A DNA stretch of 64,000 nucleotides from Micrasema longulum (GCA_022494885.1 JAGVSM010001681.1:1-64000); one strand, 5' to 3'. Positions 1-11,059 are shown, counted from the stretch's first letter. Numbers and translations are program-made. Notes: generated by a model from the letters alone, not told the origin.

Positions 1-760
1 TTTGATGGGTTTAATGTTAGTCTGTTTTCAGCCATCCAGTTTCCTATTTTCTTGATGCATCCATCAATTAAATCGACAAGCACACTTCTCTCGCCTGGTT
101 TGCAACAAAAATAAATCTGCGTATCATCTGCATAGCAGTGCGACCACAATCCACATTCTTTGATAATGTTCTCTATATCTTTAGTGTAAAGTGGTCCGAG
201 TACTGACCCTTGAGGCACTCCTGTAGACACCCGAAAGTTGGTTGAGCTTTTACCCTGGAACACGACTGCATATTCTCTTTTATTAAGATATGAACTGAAC
301 CACATATGTGCCTGATCACGGATACCATAAGTTTTCTCCAGACGTTCAAGAAAAATATTATGGTCTACAGTATCAAATGCAGCACTCATGTCCAGAAGAG
401 CCATCAACACCAGATTACCAGAGTCCACCGACGTTATAATGTCAGACAGTGCTCTTATCACTCCCGTCTCCGTGGAATGAAAACGTCGGTATGCCGATTG
501 CCTTACCGAAAATAAAGAATTCCGCTCGATATAGTTAACGAGCCTGTGAGAAACTATTTTTTCTAGTATTTTTGATATGATGGGAAGATTTGAAATAGGG
601 CGAAAACTGGAAAGATCTTCCACATCTAGTTGGGAATTTTTTAAAAGTGGAGTTACATTTGCTTTTTTTTATGGCTCTCGGAACAATGCTGCGCTCCATG
701 GATGTATTAAATAAATCTGTTAAAAATGGAGCTAATACGTTAATGCATTTTTTCAAAAGC
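1..760 (-). pseudogene. CR1-like LINE reverse transcriptase, partial at window edge
   Basis: Minus-strand translation gives a reverse transcriptase of the CR1/L2 kind. From about 660 down to 1 one frame is open with no stop (about 220 codons) and leaves the window still open. Landmarks in order: fingers with SSFRPISNLPIISKILEKI, palm A with MSAAFDTVDH (about 360-386), GVPQGSVLGP (193-222), and the catalytic YADD box (123-134). After VLGP the usual LLF-type residues before the YT are missing, which looks like a short in-frame deletion. A run of eight T at about 668 breaks the frame from the part above it (TDLFNTSMERSIVPRAIK). The enzyme would copy LINE RNA by target-primed reverse transcription. 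It is less decayed than most LINE pieces here. The clade call is by motif style only. Confidence 0.85.
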
Positions 761-799
761 CATAGTAGTTGCATAAAAGCCTGGTATATTATAAACAAG

Positions 800-955
800 A
801 AAAATAATAAGCAACTTTGATTTTTAAAAAAAAAAACATTTTCTCGTCATTTTATATGAAAAACAAATTATTTTATTATTTTTGTGTGCAAGCTTATCTG
901 CCCACTACAAAACAACTGTTAATATTATATAACAAAAGAAATAAAGAACACTTTA
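800..955. other. AT-rich spacer
   Basis: AT-rich sequence with a short A run near 826. I see no gene or recognised repeat. Confidence 0.4.
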
Positions 956-1150
956 AAGAAGTAAATACAGAAGTCTAGGCATCTGCAGGGCTTATGACCT
1001 GTCATCGGCTAGTTTTAGTGGCCATTTTACACACTGTGAAACATTTTTTATTCTGCCTATATTTGAAAATCTAAATACCTTCAATTCTTCCATTTTCAAC
1101 TTTGTTGTAATATATTAATATTAATAGCTCCCCAGAGAGTTATGTAATCA
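956..1150 (+). repeat. Rep-A copy, core plus inverted leader
   Basis: First of about 13 copies of a dispersed repeat, called Rep-A here. It has the core landmarks: 'gcagggcttatgacctgtca', a 'ttttagtggccattt' version of the AAGTGGCCACTT palindrome, and a 'cattctgccta'-like block. After the core comes 'agctccccagagagtt', which is the leader module read on the opposite strand, so the two modules are inverted relative to each other. Confidence 0.75.
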
Positions 1151-1410
1151 TTTACATACATAAGATTACTGTACATTATTTGAGACATAAGTTCCAACTC
1201 CATGGGACTAAAAGTCCTGTGTTGAGATGGGACTGGCAATTCGTTGACACAGACACATGAGTACCTATATCACCACAAATATAGGATCAGAAACATTTTT
1301 TTTTGTTTTTTAATACATATGTCACATCAATATGGTAAACAGTAAACTCAAACATTCCGAAAATAATCAAGGAGTTTCCTACTCAAATCCTTCACACTAA
1401 GTTAAATCTA
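1151..1410. other. No recognised feature
   Basis: AT-rich, with a T run near 1300. Nothing that I can assign. Confidence 0.4.
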
Positions 1411-1414
1411 GTAC

Positions 1415-1855
1415 CTAATTACTTTCTTGAAAATGGTTTGTTTCCTTGAGAGTTTAATTTGCTCTTCCAAAATATTGAACACTCTCGGTGCAATAAATGA
1501 GAGATGCCTATGAGTAAAGGTCGTATGGGTTTTGGGTATGACATAATTCATGCTCTGGAAAAACCTCGTACGGATATTCTGCTGAGACCTCTTCTTATTG
1601 TTCGACCAGAAGTGTGTAAGTGCTTTTTTTAGGTACAGTTGTCTCATATCCAGCACCTTCATATATTGGAACAACTGTTATGACGAGTATGTTGGAGGGC
1701 GCTGTTATATTATTCTCTACAATAATTTCTGTGTAATTATGTCTCTAAGAGAGCAGAAAAGCTGGCACAGCTTTCTCAACCTAGAGTCTAGTTACTGGAC
1801 CTGAGCCTCCCATCGCAAATTCTTATTAATGATAACACCAAGGTTTTTTTATGGA
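1415..1855 (-). pseudogene. Jockey/CR1-like LINE ORF2 C-terminus with internal deletion
   Basis: Minus strand. The upper part (1690-1855) reads LGVIINKNLRWEAQVQ and RKLCQLFCSLRDIITQKLL, the pattern found after the reverse transcriptase thumb in jockey and CR1 LINEs. The lower part (1408-1674, 88 residues open) reads YMKVLDMRQLYLKKALTHF and then HRHLSFIAPRVFNILEEQIK, the usual ORF2 end with its 'P..yN.L...iK' block and a final FKK. The stretch that normally lies between (Y-G-I-x-x-W-G) is missing, so the copy has an internal deletion. The fragment at 28.6-29.1 kb has a similar end and may be the same family. Confidence 0.75.
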
Positions 1856-1887
1856 ATCTACCCATTGCAAAAGTTAGTATATGAAGG

Positions 1888-2056
1888 AACGATGATCAGT
1901 TTTACACTTCAGGTACTATTCTAGGGACTATGAAATATTTTGGTGTGAAAACACCCTTTTAAATAAATATTTCATATCAACCATGTCGGGAATCGAACCC
2001 AAAATCTCTCGCACGGTAGACAAACGCGCTGACCATTACACCACCAGGCCGACAAT
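1888..2056 (-). repeat. tRNA-derived SINE (family S1), 3' truncated
   Basis: Minus strand. The tRNA-like head lies at about 1985-2056, with an A-box region in 'tggtgtaatggtcagcgcgt' and a B-box in 'gggttcgattcccg' (both partly changed). The body continues through 'aaagggtgttttcacac'. The tail with the CAT/ATG microsatellite seen in the full copies (10.5, 23.2, 32.1 and 48.9 kb) is absent. It would have been transcribed by RNA polymerase III and moved by LINE proteins. Confidence 0.85.
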
Positions 2057-2269
2057 TGTTGATAAAACAACTGGTGTTTGAAATTTGAATATAGGGTTTT
2101 AACATAACTTTCAGCCATCTTTTGTCTAAACGAAGAGAACATGAGGACAAAACAAAAAAAAATAATTAAAAGATCTTCACCGTTCGCTGCTAAAATATCG
2201 TGAACAGCTTTGGCGGTTTTATTTCCTCCATTGAACAAATTAAATAAGGTGGAGGTTTGAAGGCTTTTT

Positions 2270-2357
2270 TGTTATTATTTTATTTATTTTTATTCTATTT
2301 TATTCAGAAAACATACAGTCACACATAATAAGTATTAAAAACAACATTTTTTTATAG
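2270..2357 (+). repeat. Rep-G, left part
   Basis: The sequence around 'acatacagtcacacataata' matches, in reverse orientation, the repeat at 20880-21235. The match resumes at about 2768, on the other side of LINE-W. The LINE therefore inserted into an older Rep-G copy. Confidence 0.6.
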
Positions 2358-2760
2358 GTGCGAATGTGTGGTAAAACGATGTATGATAGGTGCACAAATG
2401 TCGAGATCCGTGAAGTGTGTAAGGCTGAGACATGCATTATTGACAGAATTAAGAAAGGGGTGCTGCGTTGGTTTGGACATGTAGAGCGAATGGACAGCGA
2501 AAGAACGGCTAAAAGGATCTACGATGCAAATGTTGATGGATGCAGAAAACGAGGAAGACCGAGAAAGACATGGCACGATCAAGTCCATCAAATACTTGAA
2601 GATGGACATGTCAAAAGTAGGAATAATCGGCGTGCGTGCATAAGAAGATGTATGAATGTAGAGGAAGCGAGGTCTGTATGCCAAGATAGAGTGTTATGGC
2701 GTTCTATCCTCTCTGCCTACCCCTACGGGAAAACGGCGTGATGGTTTGTTGTTGTTGTTG
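2358..2760 (+). pseudogene. LINE-W 3' end, ORF2 C-terminus with intact stop
   Basis: A 127-residue open frame (2358-2741) ends at a TGA and matches the C-terminus of a non-LTR retrotransposon polyprotein. It reads MCGKTMYDRCTNVEIREVC, then RWFGHVERMD, then RGRPRKTWHDQ, and ends in CQDRVLWRSILSAYPYG. This 'GHVERM...GRPRKTW' region lies downstream of the reverse transcriptase. It is followed by a (GTT)n tail, the microsatellite-type 3' end used by some LINEs in place of poly(A). The copy is 5'-truncated at about 2350. The 25.6-26.4 kb, 3.9-4.4 kb and 42.5-43.3 kb copies belong to the same group, but their tails are (GTA)n or are worn. Confidence 0.85.
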
Positions 2761-3020
2761 TTGTAAAAAAACCAATTAAGTTTTATAAATAATGCAAAAG
2801 ATGTAAACATTAAATTTGACAAAGAAAATAAATAAATAAGAAACTCAAATGAGACTAGAATAATTGTTAACATTTGCGTTTTCCATGGAAGTTATCGTTG
2901 TGATTAATTAAAATAAATAAAAATACCGATTGCACACTCTGAGCCATCCACACACACACATGAACGCATTTATAAAACATACAAAAACATTACAATTTTT
3001 ATTTATTTATTTCACATAAA
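2761..3020 (+). repeat. Rep-G, right part
   Basis: From 'ccaattaagttttataaata' through 'ttttccatggaagttatc' this matches the reverse complement of 20880-21150. It gives the far flank of the LINE-W insertion. Confidence 0.65.
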
Positions 3021-3195
3021 ACTTTTTATTTTTTCATTTCTATCCATGAACACCTCACTGGGCATAACCCGTGTCGAAGCATTCATTTACATTATTTCAT
3101 ATTATGATCGAGTGCACAATAAACTAATATAATATAATAAACGACACTGTATGGTTATAAACAAATCATAAATAGCAGTCATGCAACATTAATTC
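3021..3195. other. AT-rich spacer
   Basis: No gene or repeat recognised. Confidence 0.4.
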
Positions 3196-3199
3196 CGAG

Positions 3200-3480
3200 T
3201 TCAAATAAACTACTATTTTGGTGGGGTGCCCATCTTAAGTCAGTCCTCGGGACCCAAATCCAGAAGTCATTTTTTAACAAATAATTTGAACTTCTGTTTA
3301 CTAATATTTAATTTTGAATCAAGAGGTGTATGATGTTATAAACTTTGGGAGCGAGGTACATATGACTCCTTTGGCCAAACGATGTTGCCGTTTTAGGTGG
3401 CACGAATAGTTGCCTCTTTTTTTATCTTGTGTCATAGTCTGTATTATATTTATTCCCACCATTTCTATGTGTGAACGAGA
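3200..3480 (-). pseudogene. Probable LINE ORF2 C-terminus remnant
   Basis: The minus strand reads MYLAPKVYNIIH and, in the next frame, PLDSKLNISKQKFKLFVKK. Together these fit the common LINE ending 'P..yN.lP..ik.....FK..v..wL', with a frameshift between them. No reverse transcriptase catalytic motif is present, so this rests on a short ending pattern. The plus-strand open frame at 3502-3732 next to it has no family resemblance. Confidence 0.5.
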
Positions 3481-3890
3481 AGTGCCCTAGCGTACAATTG
3501 CATGACGTTCAGAAGTACTTTTCGTTTAAACACTTCCGTCGTGGGTGTTCTGATAGAGATCTCGAATAGAACCTTGTCACAGAAAGCTCCCTTGGGCAGC
3601 TTTTCTCGTTCGGCCACAAACTATTTTTCTGTGTACAAATGTGGGCACCGCCAAGGATACTTTGTCCTCAGACGTGGTGTGCGGTATGTGGTGGGCAAGG
3701 TACCGAACCATGAAACTCGTCTGTTAATCTAAAGTGGTTTAAGTCGTTAAGATATCCCTGAGGGATTTCTATTGCACAACTCTTATGACACCACCGTTTT
3801 TTTACCACGCTCAACACGGATTTTATAACGAGTCAGGGCCAGTTATCTTAGGCATAGGTCTTTTTTTTTGTTTTGTCACTATCAGTTGAG
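3481..3890. other. Unassigned stretch
   Basis: Contains a 76-codon plus-strand open frame (3502-3732) with no recognisable motif. It could be an upstream, decayed part of the neighbouring minus-strand LINE. Confidence 0.35.
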
Positions 3891-3894
3891 CACA

Positions 3895-4378
3895 ATAAAG
3901 TTGAGTTCCAACACTTATGTATGAAAGTAAATCATGGAACTGGCAGAAGGATGAAAGACAAGTTAACGCTGTCAAAATGTTATATCTTAGATGTTTGTGT
4001 AGGAAATCAATGTATGACGGGGTTACAAATGATAAAAGACTGTAAATTTGAGTCAGGTTTAATTGATAAGATTAAGACAGTCTCTGAGATAGTTTAATCA
4101 TGTAGAACAAATGGATGACAAAAGAATAGTAAAATAGGTATTCAGAGCGAAAATGAACGGTAACGTGGGACGAAGACGACCAAAAAAGACGTGGCATGAT
4201 CAGACAAACCGAAATCTAATCTGGCCAAGTCAAAAGCACGCAAAACCGAAGGGCATGTATGACAAGATGTATGAATGTGTTAAAAGCTAGACATGTATGT
4301 CAGATAGATGTGTGTGGCGGTCAAATCTCTCCACCTACTCCTACAGAGAAATGGTGTGATCTTGGTAGTAGTAGTAGC
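3895..4378 (+). pseudogene. LINE-W 3' end, decayed
   Basis: Plus strand, in several frames. Recognisable pieces are the diverged 'W-N-W-Q' region with CRKSMYDGVTND, then LIDKIKT, HVEQMDDKRIVK, GRRRPKKTWHD, and a final block matching 'VCQ...WRS..S.Y.Y.E'. The frame is broken by stops and shifts throughout. It ends in a (GTA)n tail at about 4364-4376, the same style as the 25.6 kb copy. It is older than the 2.4 kb copy, judging by its damage. Confidence 0.8.
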
Positions 4379-6200
4379 TGTGTACTTTAAAAATGCAAAT
4401 GTAATGTAAGATGAAGTTTAAAAAGTGTACATGGAAAGCAGAGTATTGTAATCCATTCCCAGCTTTATGGAATAAAATGTTTTCTTTTATTATTAAAAAT
4501 AAATTATGTCTTATTTCTGATAGAATGTTATACCAATAAAATTCATATATACTAAATGATTTAATATGTATGCGTCAAACAACTATACCAAGGCAAGATA
4601 TAATGCACTGTTTGATGCGTTTTGAAACCGTTTAAATACAACTAGGAAATTTATCCATAAAGAGGGTTTGGCTAAATAAGAAGATGTTTTTATACTTTTG
4701 AAAAAGCGTAGTAATAAAAGCAGATTCACAACAGGACAATACAATTATAAGCTTTCCAAGCTTTGTGAACAGCTCCCACGACAATACAGGACAATGCCAA
4801 TGGTCATGTCGTACCATATACATGTGCTAAAACCTTTTTAATAATTAAAAAAGAAATGGCCCACGCTCAGACGCTCAAGTCTTTGTTGAACATTTTTTCC
4901 AACTCATGTTATGGCTTTATTTTAAGGTGTCGTTTTCTCAAGTGTATTTTCGTAATTATATTTCTATGTAAATAATAAAATAAAAATGCAGTGGGAAAAC
5001 ATTACAATTCAACTGTAGTTCAAACTTGGAACGCTGGGCTTCGATTGATTGGTGGAGGTTAGCAATAGGAAAATATCACATTCTACGAATACCAATAAAA
5101 ATCTATAAAATGGATGACAAATAATTAATTGTATTTTTAAAATCAATGCGGATATTGTGGAGAAATGTTTTGATACATAAATGTACACAAGAAATTTTAT
5201 AAAAATATGTTGGTAGAAAAACACGACGTGTTGTGACGTCAAGATCGTGATTATGTTCTGAACAAATTTTAATGGCCAAGAACAAATAAACTTGAATCAT
5301 AACGTATTAGGGGCGTGGCCAATTGAATATCTGTATTTGCGGGAATTCAAAATTACAAATAGAAAGATATGTTTTATGCTTCTAATAATTCGCAAAGAAA
5401 TATTTTTTTTTACTGGACAGTATTTCAAAGACCTTGATTACTTTAAAAATGTAAAAAAAAGTTATATTTCTCTATTGTCCTGCAGAGATTGTCTTTTAGT
5501 CTATCTCTCGGAGAATGTCTTTGCCAATGATCCTGAAGCTTAAATTTCTGTTCACCCTAGGACAATAGGTCCGAAGCAGGGACAAGACAGTATTTTCCTC
5601 TCCTCGTAAGAACTACACCTAACGCTTTTGAAAACGCCGACTGAAAATAGAATATATAACCAGTACAACAACCCAGAAAAGTGACCCAAGTATTTTTATC
5701 AAGCTCCGAAAAAAAATTGTTTTAACTTTTTAACAAAACCTTTGTACGAAAATAAAACCTTTTTTTCTTAGTAATAGTTTAAGGTCTATTGAATAATGTA
5801 ATTCGAACTACAAAAATACTTCAGCAAAAATACTTTTTTATAAATTACGTAGAAATTCTTTAAAGGTCATAAATATTTTATTATTTTCCAGAAATGTCAA
5901 TAAAATTGTTTCAACTTGCCCCAAAAACAAATAAGGGAAGCATTTCACATACTAAACGAATACGTGCGTGACACGCTTAAGGTCAAAACGCCAACAATAA
6001 TAAACAGCTCTCATTTTATCAGAAACTTTTAGTTAAATGGACGATTATCAAGCAACTTGAATGGAAACGAAACATTTTAGAAATCGTGTCATTTAGAAAA
6101 ATATTATGCCCGTGCGGAAATCCAAAGAAAATTACAGTTTTTCAAACTTTGATAATTAAACTCATGCATGTTTTAGTTTGCTAAAATGTAACTGTGTTTT
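4379..6200. other. Unassigned AT-rich stretch
   Basis: Only short open frames without recognisable motifs (for example 5292-5543). The block at about 4720-4800 ('acaggacaatgcc') and the one at about 33480-33735 share loose similarity in gacaatac/tgtgaacaac strings, so both may be remnants of one old repeat. I cannot classify it. Confidence 0.4.
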
Positions 6201-6204
6201 TTTT

Positions 6205-6570
6205 GTCTAGTTTGAGAGAGAAAATATTTTTGATAAAGGAATATGTGAGTCGAGGCACTATCAGGGTTTAAAGGGTGTCATTGGCTTGTTTAAGTGGTCA
6301 CTTTACACACTGAACCCATAACATTCACCATTCTGCGTACGCTTGAACAACCACATTTCTTCAACCCTTCTGATGAATCTGTCCCATATGTAATTAAAAT
6401 TTCATCTCTTTAAGTCATCAGATGGAAGAGTTCAGGAAATATGGATGTTTAAACAAAGGCAGAATGATGAATGTTACACTTATGTAAAGAGGCCACATAA
6501 ACTAACCATAAATGCCTTGACTACTTTTTATTTTCTTGAAAGTGTTTTCCATCTCTGTTACAATAAATAT
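6205..6570. repeat. Rep-A foldback copy
   Basis: The plus-oriented core (6215-6375, with 'tcattggcttgtttaagtgg' and 'acattcaccattctgcg') is followed by a minus-oriented core (6420-6560, 'agatggaagagttcaggaaa' to 'gtgttttccatctctgttac'). The copy is therefore a head-to-head inverted pair able to fold into a long hairpin. Confidence 0.8.
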
Positions 6571-6724
6571 TGATCCATATAGCAATCTAAAATTTTTTTT
6601 TACATACAAGTTATATTTTGTCATATTTTTAAAATTTGTACGTTAATACTTGACTAATTAAGAATAAATGGAAAGCTGGTAAAATATGAAAGATGAGTTT
6701 TAAGACATAATAATCAACAAACAC

Positions 6725-6895
6725 TTGTCGCATCTGATGGTGCATTGGACACTGCAATTAGTAAAGTAAATGCAGTGTGTCTCAATCATCCATTTTAAGA
6801 AGATGAAGTAATCAGTCTTACGCTTCAGGTACCAGTTCAAGGATACTGAAACATTGCTGTGTGAAACAATAACTCAATAAACATGGTGAACGATC
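6725..6895 (-). repeat. S1 SINE, degenerate
   Basis: Body and tail of S1 on the minus strand ('tgatggtgcattggacactg', 'cagtcttacgcttcaggtac'). The tRNA-like head is worn to a few bases ('aacatggtgaacgatcgcgc'). Confidence 0.65.
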
Positions 6896-7030
6896 GCGCC
6901 CACTCAATTTTCCTTTCTAGGATTTTTGCCTGAGAGTAGTCATCCAGTCATCAACAGTCGCCCAGGACTCTGGTTCTATTTCACAAAACTGTATTCTTCA
7001 TCCGTTCAGATACAAACAGACTGGAACATA
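6896..7030. repeat. Rep-H copy 1
   Basis: Shares 'cctgagag', 'ggactctggttctatttcac' and 'cttcatccgttcagatacaa' with 34825-34940 and 42225-42370. In two of the three loci it lies directly beside the head end of a worn S1 SINE, so it may be part of a larger composite element. Confidence 0.6.
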
Positions 7031-7355
7031 AAAATACTATCGAAGGTGTAGGACCTCTGTAAAAAGGGTTGTTGATTTTTGGGCATTAACGGACCTTTGA
7101 CCTATAATTGGGTAATTTAAAAAGGTGATATTTTTCTATAAGCATGTTTGTTTAATATAAGGTTTTAAAGCTACTTTAATCATTTAATAAATAAAGCATT
7201 TTTAATTTCCCGCTTTTATGCATCTACAAGTAACGTTGGTTACTTTTTTATCTGATTCATTGTATAAAATGCCATTTTTTTTTCTCACTATAAAAATTAC
7301 TAAAGAAAAGTTGACATTGACGCGTACGTTTTAAGATACTAAAATTACAGTGATT
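7031..7355. other. No recognised feature
   Basis: AT-rich. Nothing recognised. Confidence 0.4.
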
Positions 7356-7359
7356 AGAT

Positions 7360-7765
7360 CATAATTTGTGGCAACAGAGAGGGAAACCATTTTTGAGAAA
7401 GGGATATGGAAGTCTAGGCACTGACAGGGCTTTATATATCATAACCAGGTTTAAGTGGCCACTTCACACACTGTGTAACATTCATCTTATGTTATAACAT
7501 CAACATCCTCAACTCTTCCATCTTCTGTTAATTTCTGTGATTTACAAAAGCTGAAACCTTTATCATGTAGGTGAGATTCACTTGGCTGAACTAATTCACC
7601 CTCTAGGCAACGCCTGAAAACAATTTTCCAACTTTCGTTGTTTGCAAAAATATTTTTCCTTCTGTTGCAACGAATTAAGATTAGAATAATTCTCTAGGGA
7701 GGAAATCCAGGTAGTCTGCAAACATTTGGAAATACTCAAAAAATTGCTACAATTTTTTTACTTTT
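7360..7765 (+). repeat. Rep-A, near full length, inverted terminal leader
   Basis: Start 'ggcaacagagagggaaacca', core through 'tctaggcaacgcctgaaaac', then the leader on the other strand ('ctctagggaggaaatccagg', 'tctgcaaacatttggaaata'). This is one of the best copies for seeing the order of the modules. Confidence 0.8.
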
Positions 7766-7851
7766 GTTTAGTTATGCCACTGTTATTTTTGGACGCACAT
7801 ATTTAAATACTTTTTTTAAAACATAATAACAAAATACTTGGTAACATTTTC

Positions 7852-7965
7852 AGTTTATTCACAAATTGGTACTTTTGCTTTAGACGAGCACTTTCAGATT
7901 GGAGATCGAAGATTTTTCTCTAAAGACGCTCGTCTAGACCAAAAGTAATTATTAGTGAATTAATT
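7852..7965. repeat. Foldback repeat, possible Penelope-like terminus
   Basis: The 20-bp arms at 7870-7889 and 7928-7947 match in 18 of 20 positions as inverted repeats (tacttttg..ttagacgagc), with weaker pairing outside. The layout resembles the other foldback Penelope-like termini, but I see no clear ribozyme core. Confidence 0.55.
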
Positions 7966-9260
7966 GAAAGTGATATTTTTTCATAGTGTTTTATTATATT
8001 GTGTTCTAAAAAATATTAAAACATGTTGCACCTCGGAAATAACAGTGGCACAAGGCAAAACTTAAAAAAAAACGTTTTAACAGGAGAGCAGTAACAAAAA
8101 ATCCGCCCCATCAGTTATCTAACATTCATTCGCAAAAACAAAGGCACAACTTATGTAATGTTAAGTTGGTCTTTCTCACCGTCTAGCTTTGCATATTTTT
8201 AGAAAGAACTTCAGCAAATAAATTAAAACGTGAATTTTAAAGAATCATGTCGTTAATTTTGCGGATAGAAAATATATTCGGGAAAATTTCTGCAAGTTTA
8301 ACTTAAAAATGACAATTTGTACTTATACCATCATTATTGCATAGTTGCGATGAATATTATAATGGAATTTTACCACGTTTGAATTTTGTTGGTCAGCGAT
8401 TTTGATACGAACATTTAAATTGTGTTTAATGTTTTAACGAATTATTTGCAAAACCTACTTGTGCTAATGATCTGGTGTTAACTTATTTAATATTCATATA
8501 TAGAGTCTTTTTAATATATTTTGTATGCTGACATACATACATACATGTGTATTTATATTTTTCTTATTATTTTTATACAGATTTGGTTTTTTAATTTTTG
8601 TATATCTTACTAACTCATTATATTGTAAAAGGCACTTGTGCCGTATAGTAAATAAATTAATTTAAATACTGAACAACCTTGGGTGTGTTTTACAGTGGTT
8701 GTCTCAAGGTGTTTAGACAGTAAAATACATATGTGAAAACTCAAAATACCGCAAAAAATATAATGATTCCTATGGCGAAAATATATTTTACTGAGCAAGT
8801 GTGTTTTTGTTTTGTTTCTATCCGTTTTTACTTACCCTGAGCAAATAATAAATCAAATATGACAGTTGTCTAAAGTAATTTATACCTTGTTTTACGAAAC
8901 AATACCTTGTGTAATTATATCAGTTCACAGGAGTCCCATGTCTTGGAAAGCCCTTACCAAACTTCAACCGAAATGTAATCAAGAAAATATAAACTTTAAT
9001 AATAAATGAAATGTTACCTTTCCACCGTATAATGAATTATTTTCCAGCTAACTCCGAAAGGCCAATAGCATTCACGAATATTTAATTTGATTGCCGCCGA
9101 TTATAAATTGATTTAGTTTTCTGCGTATTTATTTATTATGTGGAAGAATGTTGTTTTAAACATTACCTAATGTTTATTAAACCTTCTTTAAATAATATCA
9201 TATCCAATAAAATTCAAAATGCCTATAATGTGAAACTAAAAATCCTGCTCAATTCGAATT
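7966..9260. other. Unassigned AT-rich stretch
   Basis: No coding motif or known repeat. It has a short (CATA)n stretch near 8531-8545. Confidence 0.4.
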
Positions 9261-9264
9261 AATT

Positions 9265-9559
9265 TTGACGATGTTTTGAGTATGTCCGAATGTTTGTAGA
9301 CAGGCTGGATTTTCTCCCTTGGCAACAGAGAGAGAAAACATATTGAGAAGGGAATATGGAAGTCTAATCATTTGCCGAGCTTATGAACTAGCATAAGTTT
9401 AAGTGGCCACTTTACGCAATGTGTTACGTTCACCGTTCTGCCTAAGTTATAGCATATACATCCTAAAATGTTCCCTGTGTTGACTTTTGAGAAGTAAAAG
9501 AGCTGAAATCTTTTCATGTAGGTGAGATTCATTCGGTTGAACCATTTCATCTACTAGAC
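9265..9559 (+). repeat. Rep-A, left half of an interrupted copy
   Basis: The leader ('gttttgagtatgtccgaatg') and core are in order on the plus strand and stop at 'ctactagac'. The copy resumes at 10236 with 'gacaaatcctgaaaacaatt', the expected next sequence. Confidence 0.8.
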
Positions 9560-10235
9560 TTATGGAATAGATTATGGAATACATTTATTATTATTTTTTT
9601 ACATTTATTTATATATATTTTTTTATTTTTTTTTAATTTTATTTTTTTATCCCTCATTGAATACATTTTTGTTATTTTCTTGGGTTAACCTTTTCTTTTA
9701 TTTTATTACTTTCTTACTTTCATATTTCATTTACATTTTTTAGATCTTAATTTTAATACGTACTTTTAATTTTCTTACTAATTTTTTTTTTTTTTTTTTT
9801 TTCTGTAGATATGAATTGAAATTCTCGATTTACTTTACTTTGTCTAATTTATTTTTTTATCTTGTTTTGATTACATTTATGAGCACACACTATTTATATA
9901 TGTGTCTATTATTTTTCTTTCTTATATTTTAAAAGATATTTAAGTAAATTACTATTCTTTAATTTTAATTGTATTATTTTACTCTATTTTCTTACTTAAA
10001 AAAAATATCTTTAAACTATTTTTATGTTTATTATTTTATACGTATACAGTATTATGTCTGTACTCTTCTTATTTGATTATTAATTAAAACTAATGTCTGA
10101 GCACCCGATGACAAACTATTATTGAATAGTTTATCGGGACAAAATATATCTTAATACTTTGTTTTCTTTATAATGTATTAATATTGTAATAATATGTATA
10201 TTTTATTGAATAAAGACTCCATAAAAAAAAAAAAA
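9560..10235 (+). mobile_element. Poly(A)-ended retroposon nested in Rep-A
   Basis: About 676 bp of T-rich sequence splits a Rep-A copy. It ends in AATAAA (10209-10214) followed by a 14-A run (10222-10235), and 'agac' lies at both joins as a possible short target duplication. This is the signature of a reverse-transcribed, polyadenylated RNA. No open frame or known LINE protein is visible, so it is either the 3' UTR of a LINE or a retroposed transcript. Confidence 0.65.
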
Positions 10236-10500
10236 AGACAAATCCTGAAAACAATTTTTAATTTTCAATTTAATTGATAATCCAGCCAGTTAACAAAAAC
10301 TTGGGCATACATTTTCGATTTAACAAACTGGCCTTAGAAGAAGTATAAAAAATGTAAAAATTAAATGTCACATAAAAAGGTTTCAGATCTTTTACTTCAT
10401 TAAGTCCAGAGATGGATGATTTAAGGATGTGAATGTTGAAACATTGACAGAATATTCCCTTTTAAAAAATATTTTCCCTATCTGTTGAAACAAATTAAAA
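10236..10500. repeat. Rep-A, right half
   Basis: Continues the interrupted core, then gives a minus-oriented partial core (10370-10490: 'aggtttcagatcttttactt', 'attttccctatctgttgaaa') with an internal deletion. The whole copy is thus an inverted pair. Confidence 0.7.
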
Positions 10501-10515
10501 TATAATTCAGTTACT

Positions 10516-10782
10516 CATCATCATCATCATTCCCTTTCCGCACCTAATGGTGCATAGGGCACTGCATTAGTAAACCAATCGCAGCGTATCTTGATCATTT
10601 TTGGTAACATGAAGGTAAGATGATCAGTCTTGCGCTTCAGGTACCTGTCCCGGGACTATGAAATATTCAAGTGTGAAAACACCCTTTTAAATAAATATTG
10701 CAAATCAACCATGTCGGGAATCGAACCCGAGACCTCTTGTATGGTAGGCAAACGTGCTGACCATTACACCACAAGGCCGACA
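10516..10782 (-). repeat. S1 SINE, full length
   Basis: Minus strand. The tRNA-like head (about 10708-10782) has 'gtaatggtcagcacgtttgc' and 'cgggttcgattcccgacat', so both Pol III boxes are close to consensus. A body of about 190 bp follows, ending in (ATG)n, seen as (CAT)n at 10516. About 267 bp in all. One of four copies that keep head, body and tail. Confidence 0.9.
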
Positions 10783-11055
10783 TAGTATATAGTTAATTAA
10801 AACGTTTTTTTCAAAACGGAATAAACCGGTTATATAAATTTAGTTAGATAAAGAAACCTTTTTTATGTTTGGGGTTTTAACCTTAACTTTGTGGATTAAA
10901 TTGAAAATATGTAATAATCACTTGGATTTTTTAGATCACAGATGATTTTTTTTGTCTTAAATTTACGGATATGCTGATTACTATATTTATTTTTAAGAAT
11001 TAAAAATAAATTTGCATGTGGTCAAAAAAATACACTATCATTGATTCATTGTTTG
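10783..11055. other. No recognised feature
   Basis: AT-rich, nothing recognised. Confidence 0.4.
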
Positions 11056-11059
11056 TTTC

